NCBI GenBank assembly: GCA_964609495.1
Contig: CAZSTA010000080.1
Span: 1-15,039, forward strand
From: CAZSTA01 sp964609495 [NCBI: uncultured bacterium]
Lineage (GTDB): Bacteria > CAZSTA01
Direction: 5' to 3'
Length of the DNA stretch: 15,039 bases
A model generated the notes under the pieces. It saw only the letters and a list, made by a program, of their open reading frames with translations. It was not told where the DNA came from and did no database searches. This document shows, piece after piece, positions 1-6,615 of the stretch (positions within the stretch are counted from its first letter, which is position 1; every line of letters starts with the position of its first letter). The translations under genes were made by a program, and so were the position numbers.

Positions 1-1
1 A

Positions 2-142
2 TTGCTGATCGATGTGTTAAGGGTTATGGAGGCTGAGAAATTCGCCTTTGAACTCACAGAACCTCTCAAGCCAGGAGTTATCAAAATCTTTGATGATGAA
101 AGTTATACCTGTGTAGTTATGCCAGTGAGGATCAGCAGTTAG
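2..142 (+). CDS. dnaN: DNA polymerase III beta sliding clamp, C-terminal fragment
   Basis: The open frame enters from the left edge and ends at TAG 140-142, leaving the last 46 residues. They contain the end of the third clamp domain: a stretch reading FAFELTEPLKPGVIKI followed by a Tyr-containing strand and the terminal VVMPVRISS. The pattern F-x-F, then PL-P, then a C-terminal (V/L)MP(V/M)R(I/L) is characteristic of DnaN. The clamp is a ring-shaped homodimer that tethers replicative polymerase and other clamp-binding proteins to DNA. The gene converges on lysS and shares a hairpin terminator with it. Only the tail is present, so nothing can be said about length or start. Confidence 0.8.
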   Translation: MLIDVLRVMEAEKFAFELTEPLKPGVIKIFDDESYTCVVMPVRISS

Positions 143-162
143 CTAGGTTTAGTTGATAATAG

Positions 163-193
163 AAAGGCAGATCTCGATCTGAGATCTGCCTTT
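163..193. terminator. Bidirectional intrinsic terminator between dnaN and lysS
   Basis: Perfect 13-bp inverted repeat, AAAGGCAGATCTC (163-175) and its complement (181-193), around a 5-nt loop. It is followed by a T-rich stretch on the plus strand and by TTTCTATT on the minus strand. Its position between the convergent dnaN and lysS stops fits termination of both. Confidence 0.8.
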
Positions 194-216
194 AATTTCT
201 TTATCAGCTATTTCTC

Positions 217-1734
217 TCAATCCTCTTCCGAAATTTTCGGTGAATCTTCATCGCTTTCTGGCTTCATATGAGGAAATAGGATCACATCCCTTATCGATCT
301 CGAATTGGTGAAGAGCATAATTATCCTATCTATCCCCATTCCCAAACCGCCGGTGGGAGGCATTCCATACTCTAGCGCTCTGATGAAGTCTGCATCCATC
401 CTATGAGCTTCAACATCCCCAGTCTCCCGCTTCTTAACTTGTTCCCTGAAGCGTCTCTCTTGCTCTATCGGATCGTTTAACTCGGAAAAGGCATTACCTA
501 TCTCGAATTTGGCGATAAATGGTTCGAAACGTTGCACCAGGTTCGGATCGTCTTCCTTCTGCTTGGATAAGGGGGATAAGCCAGTAGGATAGTCGGTGAT
601 GAAGATGGGTTGAATTAGGTTGGGTTCAACTGTATGTTTAAATATATCATCCATAATCTTGTATATATCAAGATCGGGATCAACTTCGACTTGAAGCTTT
701 TTAGCTACCTCTAGCATCTCAGATTTATCTTTTATCTTAGAAATGTCTATCCCAGCATACTTTTCAACAGCCTCATAATAACTTAATCTCTCCCAGGGGG
801 CCGCAAGATCGATCTTCATTCCGAGATATTCGATAGAGGTGTCGCCTAAGATCTTTTCTGCCAAATGAGGAATCATAGTCTCGAATATCTCCATCATACT
901 CTCATAATTGCCATAAGCCTCATATAATTCGAGCATAGTAAATTCTGGATTATGACGCGTGGATATCCCCTCATTACGAAAGTTGCGATTTATTTCATAA
1001 ACCTTCTCGAAGCCACCTATGATCAGCCTCTTTAGGTATAATTCTGGGGCTACGCGTAGATATAGATCTATCCCCAGGGCGTTATGATGGGTTATAAAGG
1101 GACGAGCGGTAGCTCCTCCAGGGATTGGCTGCATCATAGGAGTCTCCACCTCTATAAATCCTCTAGCGTCAAGGAAGTCACGCATTCCCTTTATAATCTT
1201 ACTCCTAGTTAGGAAGGCTTCTCTTACGTTATCGTTTATGATCAGATCGACATAGCGGTGGCGATATCTTATCTCTGTATCCTTCAGTCCATGCCACTTC
1301 TCAGGAAGGGGACGTAAGGATTTGGTTAGGAGAACAAAGTCATTAATCCAAATGGTAACCTCACCCGCTCTTGTTTTGAAGAGCGTTCCTTCTACCCCTA
1401 TCCAGTCCCCGATATCAAGAGCTTTAAACAGCTCATATTTATCCTCACCAGCGGTGTTCACATTAGCATAGATCTGTATCTTTCCTGATATATCTTTTAT
1501 ATCGGCGAAACAGGCTTTACCATGACGGCGGATAGCCATAATGCGTCCAGCTACTTTCGCCTTTCGCCCTTCAACCTTCTCCCCCTTCTCGAGATAGGAG
1601 AACTCCTCCACCAGGTCCTTCGCAACATTGGTGCGATCGAACTTATCTCCAAAGGGAGCTATTCCCCTCTCTCGTAATTCCTGTAGCTTTTGCAATCTAA
1701 CTTGTCTTTCATCTAAATCCTTCCTAATCCCCAT
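217..1734 (-). CDS. lysS: Lysyl-tRNA synthetase, class II
   Basis: This is a full-length class II LysRS of 505 aa, the usual size. It charges tRNA-Lys with lysine in the cytoplasm. The N-terminal part (about residues 55-150) is the OB-fold anticodon-binding domain. The catalytic core carries motif 1 near the ARGFIEVETPMM segment, motif 2 as FRNEGISTRHNPEFTMLE, and motif 3 as GLGMGIDRIIMLFTNSRSIR followed by DVILFPHMKP. These residues form the ATP and lysine sites. The ATG is preceded by an AAGGGGG ribosome site and lies 30 nt after the greA stop, so greA-lysS is very likely one transcript. The C-terminus (PKISEED) is a short acidic tail after motif 3. I see nothing broken or unusual. Confidence 0.97.
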   Translation of the reverse strand: MGIRKDLDERQVRLQKLQELRERGIAPFGDKFDRTNVAKDLVEEFSYLEKGEKVEGRKAKVAGRIMAIRRHGKACFADIKDISGKIQIYANVNTAGEDKYELFKALDIGDWIGVEGTLFKTRAGEVTIWINDFVLLTKSLRPLPEKWHGLKDTEIRYRHRYVDLIINDNVREAFLTRSKIIKGMRDFLDARGFIEVETPMMQPIPGGATARPFITHHNALGIDLYLRVAPELYLKRLIIGGFEKVYEINRNFRNEGISTRHNPEFTMLELYEAYGNYESMMEIFETMIPHLAEKILGDTSIEYLGMKIDLAAPWERLSYYEAVEKYAGIDISKIKDKSEMLEVAKKLQVEVDPDLDIYKIMDDIFKHTVEPNLIQPIFITDYPTGLSPLSKQKEDDPNLVQRFEPFIAKFEIGNAFSELNDPIEQERRFREQVKKRETGDVEAHRMDADFIRALEYGMPPTGGLGMGIDRIIMLFTNSRSIRDVILFPHMKPESDEDSPKISEED

Positions 1735-1764
1735 CTAAACCCCCTTTCCTGAAAGCAGAATACA

Positions 1765-2241
1765 TCAATATTCTATATCCACTATTTTATATCTTATAGT
1801 CCCATCCGGAACTTGAACTTCAATTGTATCTCCCTTTTTCTTATTCATAATGGCTTGTCCTACAGGAGATTCGTGGGATAACTTATTTTCCAAGGGATTA
1901 GCCTCTACTGGGCTTACAATTAGGTAGTGAGATTCAGATTCTCGCTCCATATCTCTTAGGACAACTCGAGAGCCAATGCCGATTGTTTCTCTATGGATAG
2001 TCTTGGGATCTATAATCTTAGCATCTTGCAATTTCTGCTCAAGGAATTTTATCCTATCCTCGATATAGGCTTGCCCCTTCTTAGCGCTGTCAAATTCGGG
2101 ATCATCGGTGATATCACCGATCTCCAGAGCCTTTTTTACCCTAATCGCAGCATTAACTCTCTCCACTGTCTTTAGATGCTCCAACTCCTTTCGTAGTTCT
2201 TCATATCCCTCAGGAGTTAAATAAACCTCCTCTGTATTCAT
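1765..2241 (-). CDS. greA: Transcription elongation factor GreA
   Basis: This 158-aa protein has the normal GreA size. It rescues backtracked RNA polymerase by inserting its coiled coil into the secondary channel and stimulating transcript cleavage. The N-terminal antiparallel coiled coil (about residues 8-75) starts with LTPEGYEELRKELEHLK. The C-terminal FKBP-like domain includes the SPVGQAIMNKKKGD segment. The coiled-coil tip reads GDITDDPEFD (42-51), so the acidic pair known as Asp41/Glu44 in E. coli corresponds here to Asp43/Asp46. This is conservative and compatible with activity. The start ATG has a good SD (AAGGAGTG, 7 nt spacing). It is the first gene of the greA-lysS operon, with its own consensus promoter and a structured leader. 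Confidence 0.96.
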   Translation of the reverse strand: MNTEEVYLTPEGYEELRKELEHLKTVERVNAAIRVKKALEIGDITDDPEFDSAKKGQAYIEDRIKFLEQKLQDAKIIDPKTIHRETIGIGSRVVLRDMERESESHYLIVSPVEANPLENKLSHESPVGQAIMNKKKGDTIEVQVPDGTIRYKIVDIEY

Positions 2242-2296
2242 GTAGTATCACTCCTTTTCCTCATCAGCTCTCTTCCTAGATCCGTAATTAATTAGA

Positions 2297-2384
2297 AAAA
2301 ACACCGCAACATTATAAAAAAAGAGACTCCTACCATATAGAGTCAAATAACCTGTCTTACCTTCTTGCGGTGTTTTTAAGACAG
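2297..2384 (-). promoter_or_regulatory. Structured 5' leader of greA-lysS with competing hairpins
   Basis: Three pairings are visible in the minus-strand transcript. Hairpin A is an 8-bp perfect stem (2384-2377 with 2359-2352) around a 17-nt loop. Hairpin C is a weak GACTC/GAGTC stem (2344-2340 with 2329-2325) followed by TC and seven T, like a minimal terminator. Pairing B is 13 bp: AAAAACACCGCAA, which lies mostly in the loop of A (2377-2365), with TTGCGGTGTTTTT (2309-2297), again ending in a T tract. B inside A would be a pseudoknot; B alone would be a terminator-like stem. An early AGAGTC (2417-2412) can also pair with GACTCT (2344-2339), which would exclude C. A regulatory role is inferred; no known riboswitch class is recognised. 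Confidence 0.5.
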
Positions 2385-2429
2385 ATATTATCTAAGTTCG
2401 AATCTATAAAAGACTCTTATCCATCATCA

Positions 2430-2458
2430 ATTATACACTATTTAAACATATTTGTCAA
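2430..2458 (-). promoter_or_regulatory. Sigma-70 promoter of greA-lysS
   Basis: On the minus strand, TTGACA (2458-2453), a 17-bp spacer and TATAAT (2435-2430) match consensus perfectly. The predicted start near 2423 gives a leader of about 180 nt before the greA ATG. Confidence 0.85.
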
Positions 2459-2460
2459 GA

Positions 2461-2607
2461 TACTAGAAGGAAAAACTTGGGATTTTGATATAAGAAAGAT
2501 ATTAAGTAGCTCCAAATAGATTAAATTATTATTCTCATATATTCCTCTGATCGCTAAAAATGGGCTCTCCAGCATATTTTTAAAATTTTCGAAAAAAAGT
2601 TTAAAAA
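2461..2607 (+). promoter_or_regulatory. AT-rich spacer and UP-like tract upstream of the leader-RNA promoter
   Basis: No gene is visible from 2461 to 2576. From 2577 to 2607, runs of A and T, including the inverted repeat TTTTTAAA/TTTAAAAA (2577-2584 and 2600-2607), sit directly upstream of the -35 box at 2612. This resembles an UP element that boosts strong RNA promoters. Confidence 0.35.
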
Positions 2608-2611
2608 GGTA

Positions 2612-2640
2612 TTGACTTTTTTTGCTAAAGGGTGTATAAT
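2612..2640 (+). promoter_or_regulatory. Sigma-70 promoter of the leader RNA and ABC operon
   Basis: TTGACT (2612-2617), a 17-bp spacer and TATAAT (2635-2640) are present, with one mismatch to consensus. Transcription should begin near 2646-2648. No credible promoter is visible between the downstream terminator (3031) and the ABC start at 3060, so this promoter probably also serves the ABC operon. Confidence 0.85.
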
Positions 2641-2646
2641 CTAATG

Positions 2647-3031
2647 CGCCAATAAATTAGAGAAATTAGGCGATATATTAAACGGAAAGGGAGAAGCTAA
2701 GAGAGTAATGGATAGGGATATATTTGCACCTCGTAAAGGGGTAGGGTATTCTCCAAGACATAGGGGGGATTCCGCGCTCTTTGTTAAGAGTATCCATCTG
2801 CTCTATTATCAATCTCAGGCTCTCTTGGTGTCTCAAATTCCGTTCCTTGACAGTATAGATTTCGTTTCCCAGATGGGGAATAACTGTCTCTGCCACCCGT
2901 CGTTGGTCGAAAGTCCAGGTTGATTTTCCGCCATGGGCGGTTGAGACGATCGTCCATGGCTTGTATGTGAATTTAATATATATTAAGATTAGCCATGAGT
3001 CGGTCAAGTCTGACTTATGGCTAATTTTTTT
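2647..3031 (+). ncRNA. Structured leader RNA or ncRNA of about 385 nt, unrecognised class
   Basis: The segment is bounded by a consensus promoter and a strong intrinsic terminator and lacks a convincing coding frame. Visible stems are: CGCC/GGCG near the 5' end; ACCTC/GGGGT around 2728-2742, with a U-G pair only on this strand; CCAAGA/TCTTGG; CTCTT/AAGAG with a 4-nt loop; GACAGT (2849-2854) with ACTGTC (2883-2888), enclosing TTCCC/GGGAA; and GCCATGG (2930-2936) with CCATGGC (2954-2960). The last arm also matches AGCCATG (2991-2997), the left side of the terminator, giving an antiterminator option. No conserved core of RNase P RNA, tmRNA, SRP RNA, T-box or the cobalamin, SAM, FMN or TPP riboswitches was found. 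It could be a trans-acting ncRNA, but its place just upstream of the ABC start favours a conditional leader. Confidence 0.55.
2988..3031 (+). terminator. Intrinsic terminator ahead of the ABC exporter operon
   Basis: A 14-bp stem, ATTAGCCATGAGTC (2988-3001) with GACTTATGGCTAAT (3012-3025), contains one G-U pair and has a 10-nt loop. It is followed by seven T at 3025-3031. It ends 28 nt before the first ABC start codon, so readthrough would control the operon. Confidence 0.88.
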
Positions 3032-3059
3032 GTGTTATGGTTATAAGTGGAGGTGAATT

Positions 3060-3965
3060 ATGAAAATCGAACTAATCGAGGGTGAGAGGAATACAAAATC
3101 TGAGGAGGTAGTTTGTATGTCTGAAAAAGCCCTGATTTGCGATAATGTTTGCAAGTATTTCGTCGAGAAGAGGCAAGATGACAAAAGGAGCTTTAGGGAA
3201 AAGCTTGGACAAATCTTTCGTAGCGAAAAGAAAAAGGTAAAGGCTGTTCACAAGATCAATTTTCAGATGGGAAAAGGAGAGGTGTTTGGCATCATTGGAC
3301 CGAATGGATCGGGAAAATCCACCTTAGTCCGTTTGATCTCTACCCTTCTAATTCTTGATGAGGGAGAAATAAAGATCTTTGGGCTTGATGTGGAGAAGGA
3401 TCGTTTCGAGGTTAGAAAGATGATAAATAGAGTATCGGTTGATGCCGCCTTCTTCAAGAAGTTATCTCCCCTCGAGAATCTGCGTTATGCGGCTCGCCTC
3501 TACGGAGTTCCAGTTAAGGAGGCTCAACAGAGAGCTATGGATATACTGGTTCGCCTGGGGCTTGAGGAAAAGCGTCTGAATATCTCTCTGGAGGGAATGT
3601 CCAGAGGGATGCAGCAAAAGGTAGCTATCGCTAGAGCTTTGCTCACCTCCCCGATCTTGTTGCTTCTCGATGAGCCAACCACCGGGCTCGATCCTAAGTC
3701 CAAGCGCTCTGTGCAGGGGTTCATCACTGAGATAAGAGATACCCATAATGCTACGGTCTTGCTGACAACTCACGATATGAATGAGGCGGAGCGTCTATGT
3801 GACCGAATCGCTATCTTGGATCGAGGAAGGTTCATAGCTATGGGAACTTTAGATGAGCTTAGGGCTAAAGCTAGCGAAGATGGAAATGACCATAGCGATA
3901 TGAGCTTGGAGGATATATTCTTCGAATTAACTGGCAAGGGATGGGAAGGGGATGAGGAAGAGTGA
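3060..3965 (+). CDS. ABC exporter ATP-binding protein
   Basis: This is the nucleotide-binding subunit of an ABC-2 type exporter, 301 aa. It shows Walker A GPNGSGKST (80-88), signature EGMSRGMQQ (178-186), Walker B LLLLDEP (200-206), D-loop GLDP and switch His in TTHDM (236-240). The segment where the Q-loop glutamine normally sits reads VSVDAAFFKKLSP, and no Gln is visible there. Some drug-export ATPases also deviate at this point. Two in-frame starts each have a good SD: ATG 3060 (GGAGGTGA) and ATG 3117 (GAGGAGGT, giving 282 aa). The first is kept because its ribosome site is the best match, but the second resembles typical family N-termini. The gene overlaps the first permease by 4 nt (GTGA). 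With two permease genes behind it, it resembles the SagG position of SagGHI transporters. The substrate is unknown. Confidence 0.93.
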   Translation: MKIELIEGERNTKSEEVVCMSEKALICDNVCKYFVEKRQDDKRSFREKLGQIFRSEKKKVKAVHKINFQMGKGEVFGIIGPNGSGKSTLVRLISTLLILDEGEIKIFGLDVEKDRFEVRKMINRVSVDAAFFKKLSPLENLRYAARLYGVPVKEAQQRAMDILVRLGLEEKRLNISLEGMSRGMQQKVAIARALLTSPILLLLDEPTTGLDPKSKRSVQGFITEIRDTHNATVLLTTHDMNEAERLCDRIAILDRGRFIAMGTLDELRAKASEDGNDHSDMSLEDIFFELTGKGWEGDEEE

Positions 3966-4762
3966 TAAATAACGCTACTCGAGAATTAAAAGCCACCTAC
4001 GCCTTCGTGGAAAGAAATTTCACTTTGGTAAAGAGGTATCTTGGTTGGGATATCGTATTTATGTTCTATACGGTGATCAACACCTTGACCATCGGGTTGA
4101 TCGGAGCGAGTCAAGGAAAAGATGCAGTGCTCTTCCTGGTGGTGGGAGCTATGCTTTGGGGTTTCCTCTCGTTCCTCTTCCACGAGGTCAGCGAATCAGT
4201 GTCTTGGGAGCGATGGGAGGGAACGATCGAATACACCTTTATGGCGCCCATCCATCGCTTCACTCACTTAGGAGGAATGTGCATCTACGCGATAATCTAT
4301 GGGATCATTCGCTCCATAATCCTTATGATTGCGATAACTATCTTCTTTGATCTCAGCTTAGAAAATGCTAATTTGTGGGGAGCTTTAATTGTCCTTGTGA
4401 TCTCCAGTCTCTCCTTTATTGGGATGGGATTGATGGCAGCGGTTCTACCGCTGATGTCCCCAGAGAGAGGATCGCAAGCTACTCATATCTTCCAAGCATT
4501 AGTTCTCTTAGTATCAGGGGTATATTATGATATTAAATATCTACCGACTTGGCTTCAGCCTTTCTCCTACATCTCCCCAGCGACCTACACTCTAAGAGCG
4601 ATTCGGAAGGCTCTACTTCAAGGAGCACCATTGAATACCTTAACTTCGGATATCGCTATCTTGCTGATGATAGGTATCGTTCTGATTCCTCTGGGGCTTG
4701 TGGTCTTCAATTGGGGGGAGAGATATGCAATGAAGGTCGGCAAGCTAAAGAGAAGTGGATGA
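3962..4762 (+). CDS. ABC-2 type permease, first paralog
   Basis: This 266-aa integral membrane protein has about six hydrophobic segments. Its C-terminal region carries LVSGVYYDIKYLPTWLQP followed by SPATYTLRAIRKALL, typical of ABC-2 (NodJ/DrrB-like) exporter permeases. The GTG start overlaps the ATPase stop, which implies translational coupling. It closely resembles the next gene from RELKxTYAFVERNF at the N-terminus to GERYAMKVGKLKRSG at the C-terminus, so the two most likely form a heterodimeric channel. A 35-bp stretch (4214-4248) is identical at the nucleotide level in both genes. The specific substrate cannot be read from the sequence. Confidence 0.88.
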   Translation: MINNATRELKATYAFVERNFTLVKRYLGWDIVFMFYTVINTLTIGLIGASQGKDAVLFLVVGAMLWGFLSFLFHEVSESVSWERWEGTIEYTFMAPIHRFTHLGGMCIYAIIYGIIRSIILMIAITIFFDLSLENANLWGALIVLVISSLSFIGMGLMAAVLPLMSPERGSQATHIFQALVLLVSGVYYDIKYLPTWLQPFSYISPATYTLRAIRKALLQGAPLNTLTSDIAILLMIGIVLIPLGLVVFNWGERYAMKVGKLKRSG

Positions 4763-4778
4763 GGAGGTGGTAGCAGCG

Positions 4779-5576
4779 ATGTTAGATTCGTTTCGAGAGT
4801 TAAAATCCACTTATGCCTTTGTCGAGAGAAACTTTGCCCTTGTCCGCAGATATTTCTGGTGGGAGATGGTTTTCCTCGTCTATTCGATGGTCAATATCTT
4901 AACTATAGGTCTGATCGGAGTTAGCCAAGGAGGGGAGAAGGTCCTCTTCCTAATCGTAGGAGCGCTATCGTGGGGCTTTTTCTCCGTTCTCTCCTTCGAG
5001 GTTGCTGGATCGGTAGCGTGGGAACGCTGGGAGGGAACGATCGAATACACCTTTATGGCGCCTATTCACCGGACCACTTATCTACTGGGGATGTGCTTCT
5101 TCGCTATAACTTATGGTCTCCTTCGCGTAGTGGTTATGATGATTCCAGTGAGCATTTTCTTCAATTTAAATTTAGGCAATGCTAATCTAGGGGCCGCATT
5201 CGTTATTATGGTTCTCTCCAGTCTCTCCTTCATCGGGATAGGATTGATGGCGGCGGTTCTACCTCTGATGTCTCCGGAGAGGGGTGAGCAGGCAACCGAG
5301 GTCTTTCATGCTGTTATCTTTCTCATCTCAGGGGTATATTACGATATTAGCTATCTTCCTAAGTGGCTACAACCTCTTTCTCATATCTCCCCAGCAACTT
5401 ACAGTTTACGGGCGATGAGGAAAGCATTATTAGAGAATGCTCCCTTGAGTTCTCTCACTACCGAGGTGTGGATACTTCTGTTAACAGGTCTCATCTTGAT
5501 CCCTTTGGGATTCGTGATCTTCAGTTGGGGAGAGAGATACGCGATGAAGGTAGGAAAGTTGAAGAGAAGCGGATAG
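4779..5576 (+). CDS. ABC-2 type permease, second paralog
   Basis: This is the second membrane subunit of the exporter. ATG 4779 (265 aa) is preferred over the upstream in-frame GTG at 4755. It has a GAGGAGG site about 11 nt upstream, and its N-terminus (MLDSFRELKSTYAFVERNF) then aligns with the first permease. It lies 16 nt after the previous stop. Hydrophobic segments and the LISGVYYDISYLPKWLQP and SPATYSLRAMRKALL motifs match its partner. The pair looks like a tandem duplication that diverged in the central transmembrane region while keeping the termini and a 35-bp identical block (5028-5062). A heterodimer with the upstream protein, energised by the ATPase, is the simplest model. Confidence 0.88.
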   Translation: MLDSFRELKSTYAFVERNFALVRRYFWWEMVFLVYSMVNILTIGLIGVSQGGEKVLFLIVGALSWGFFSVLSFEVAGSVAWERWEGTIEYTFMAPIHRTTYLLGMCFFAITYGLLRVVVMMIPVSIFFNLNLGNANLGAAFVIMVLSSLSFIGIGLMAAVLPLMSPERGEQATEVFHAVIFLISGVYYDISYLPKWLQPLSHISPATYSLRAMRKALLENAPLSSLTTEVWILLLTGLILIPLGFVIFSWGERYAMKVGKLKRSG

Positions 5577-5639
5577 ACTTCTTATAGACTTACCTTTAGT
5601 GACGCATTAAATAAGGAAAGGAATATGTGCTACTTGAGA

Positions 5640-5668
5640 TTTACATAATAATGGATTTTGAATAAAAC
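5640..5668 (+). promoter_or_regulatory. Weak candidate promoter of the SagB-type gene
   Basis: TTTACA (5640-5645), 17 bp and TAAAAC (5663-5668) are present in the 130-nt gap after the second permease. The match is poor. No terminator is visible in the gap, so readthrough from the ABC operon is also possible. Confidence 0.25.
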
Positions 5669-5706
5669 AAGGTATTTTAACGCAAATAAAAGAGGAGTTG
5701 TAAATA

Positions 5707-6441
5707 ATGAATGAAATAGGAAAAGTATTTATGGAAAGGACAAAACACCAGTATCTGGGTATGTCAGATCAGATGAAAGGCTTGGAACAGCCACCTTTAG
5801 AGTTGGGATATGATAAGACAAAGAGAGTTATTGATTTGCCAGATCCTAAAGAGATTAGATTAGGTGATATTAGCTTGAGGGAAGCTATCGAGAAACGGAG
5901 AAGTATACGCGAACACTCACAGAGACCTTTAACTATAGAGGAATTATCATATTTGCTCTGGTGCACACAGGGTGTAAAGGAAGTTATTCCCCATCGTGCG
6001 ACATTTAGAACTGTTCCGTCTGCCGGTGCTCGACATTCCTTTGAAACCGATCTCTTGGTTAATAACGTTGAGGAGTTACAAAGTGGTGTTTATAGATTTT
6101 TAGCTATTGAACATAAACTTATTGAAGTAAACATAGATCCTGATATAGCTGACAAGATAACTAGAGCTTGTTTTGGGCAGGGATTTGTGAGAACAAGTGC
6201 TGTAACTTTTATCTGGGTGGCGGTAGCGCATAGAATGAATTGGCGCTATGGAGAGAGAGGATATAGATATATGCACTTGGACGCAGGACACGTTTGTCAA
6301 AATCTATATCTGAGTGCGGAGGAGATCGATAGCGGGGTTTGTGCTATTGCCGCTTTCTCGGATGACGATATGAACCGATTACTCGATCTTGATGGAGAGA
6401 ATCAGTTTGTAATATATATTGCAACCGTGGGTAAGAAGTGA
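5707..6441 (+). CDS. SagB-type dehydrogenase (nitroreductase superfamily flavoprotein)
   Basis: This 244-aa protein belongs to the nitroreductase-like SagB/ThcOx family. Members are FMN-dependent. Those in thiazole/oxazole peptide clusters oxidise azolines to azoles, while others are stand-alone with unknown substrates. The N-terminus (residues 1-30) has the family-type lead-in KHQYLGMSD and QPPLEL. The core begins with LREAIEKRRSIREHSQRPLT (FMN phosphate region), continues with ELSYLLWCTQGVK, the segment RTVPSAGARHSFETDL, and the late HLDAGHVCQNLYLSAEEI. ATG 5707 follows a GAGGAG site. It lies 130 nt downstream of an ABC ATPase plus two permeases, an arrangement like SagG-H-I with SagB. No cyclodehydratase, YcaO protein or precursor peptide is visible, so an azole-forming role is not established. 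The absence of predicted export signals implies a cytoplasmic enzyme. Confidence 0.85.
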   Translation: MNEIGKVFMERTKHQYLGMSDQMKGLEQPPLELGYDKTKRVIDLPDPKEIRLGDISLREAIEKRRSIREHSQRPLTIEELSYLLWCTQGVKEVIPHRATFRTVPSAGARHSFETDLLVNNVEELQSGVYRFLAIEHKLIEVNIDPDIADKITRACFGQGFVRTSAVTFIWVAVAHRMNWRYGERGYRYMHLDAGHVCQNLYLSAEEIDSGVCAIAAFSDDDMNRLLDLDGENQFVIYIATVGKK

Positions 6442-6522
6442 AAGAGCCCAACATTCGTATAACTACGGAGTATTAACATCGAACAAAGATTTTTATGCGC
6501 CACTTGAGTGTTAAATAAAAAG

Positions 6523-6554
6523 AACCGTCGTTTCCTTTGAGGAAAGCGGCGGTT
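6523..6554 (-). terminator. Terminator of the small minus-strand gene, possibly bidirectional
   Basis: A hairpin with arms AACCGTCGTTTCC (6523-6535) and GGAAAGCGGCGGTT (6541-6554) has one G-U pair, one bulged base and a 5-nt loop. The minus-strand transcript continues into TTCTTTTTATTT, a good U-tract. The plus-strand tail is weak, but the hairpin lies about 80 nt after the SagB-type stop and might serve it too. Confidence 0.7.
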
Positions 6555-6615
6555 TCATAGATTAGGAGATACTAAGGAGAAGCTTCTTGAGAAGGGATAA
6601 CAAGTTTAATTGAGA

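Noticed and set aside
2678-3007. 109-aa open frame on the minus strand across the leader RNA
   Set aside because: It starts with TTG inside the terminator hairpin, has no ribosome site and no recognised homology. Promoter, terminator and a strand-specific U-G pair favour a plus-strand RNA. It contains a plausible-looking helical stretch, so it is not fully excluded.
2647-3031. tmRNA, RNase P RNA, SRP RNA, T-box or common riboswitch
   Set aside because: Length suits tmRNA or RNase P RNA, but there is no acceptor end with CCA, no GAGGAAAGUCC core, no T-box sequence, and no cobalamin, SAM, FMN or TPP consensus.
3462-3773. Minus-strand frames inside the ABC ATPase gene
   Set aside because: They are shadows of a gene with intact Walker and signature motifs and have no ribosome sites.
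5577-5706. Possible precursor peptide gene between the permeases and the SagB-type gene
   Set aside because: Only a seven-codon frame (ATG near 5625) is present, with no ribosome site and no Cys/Ser/Thr-rich core.
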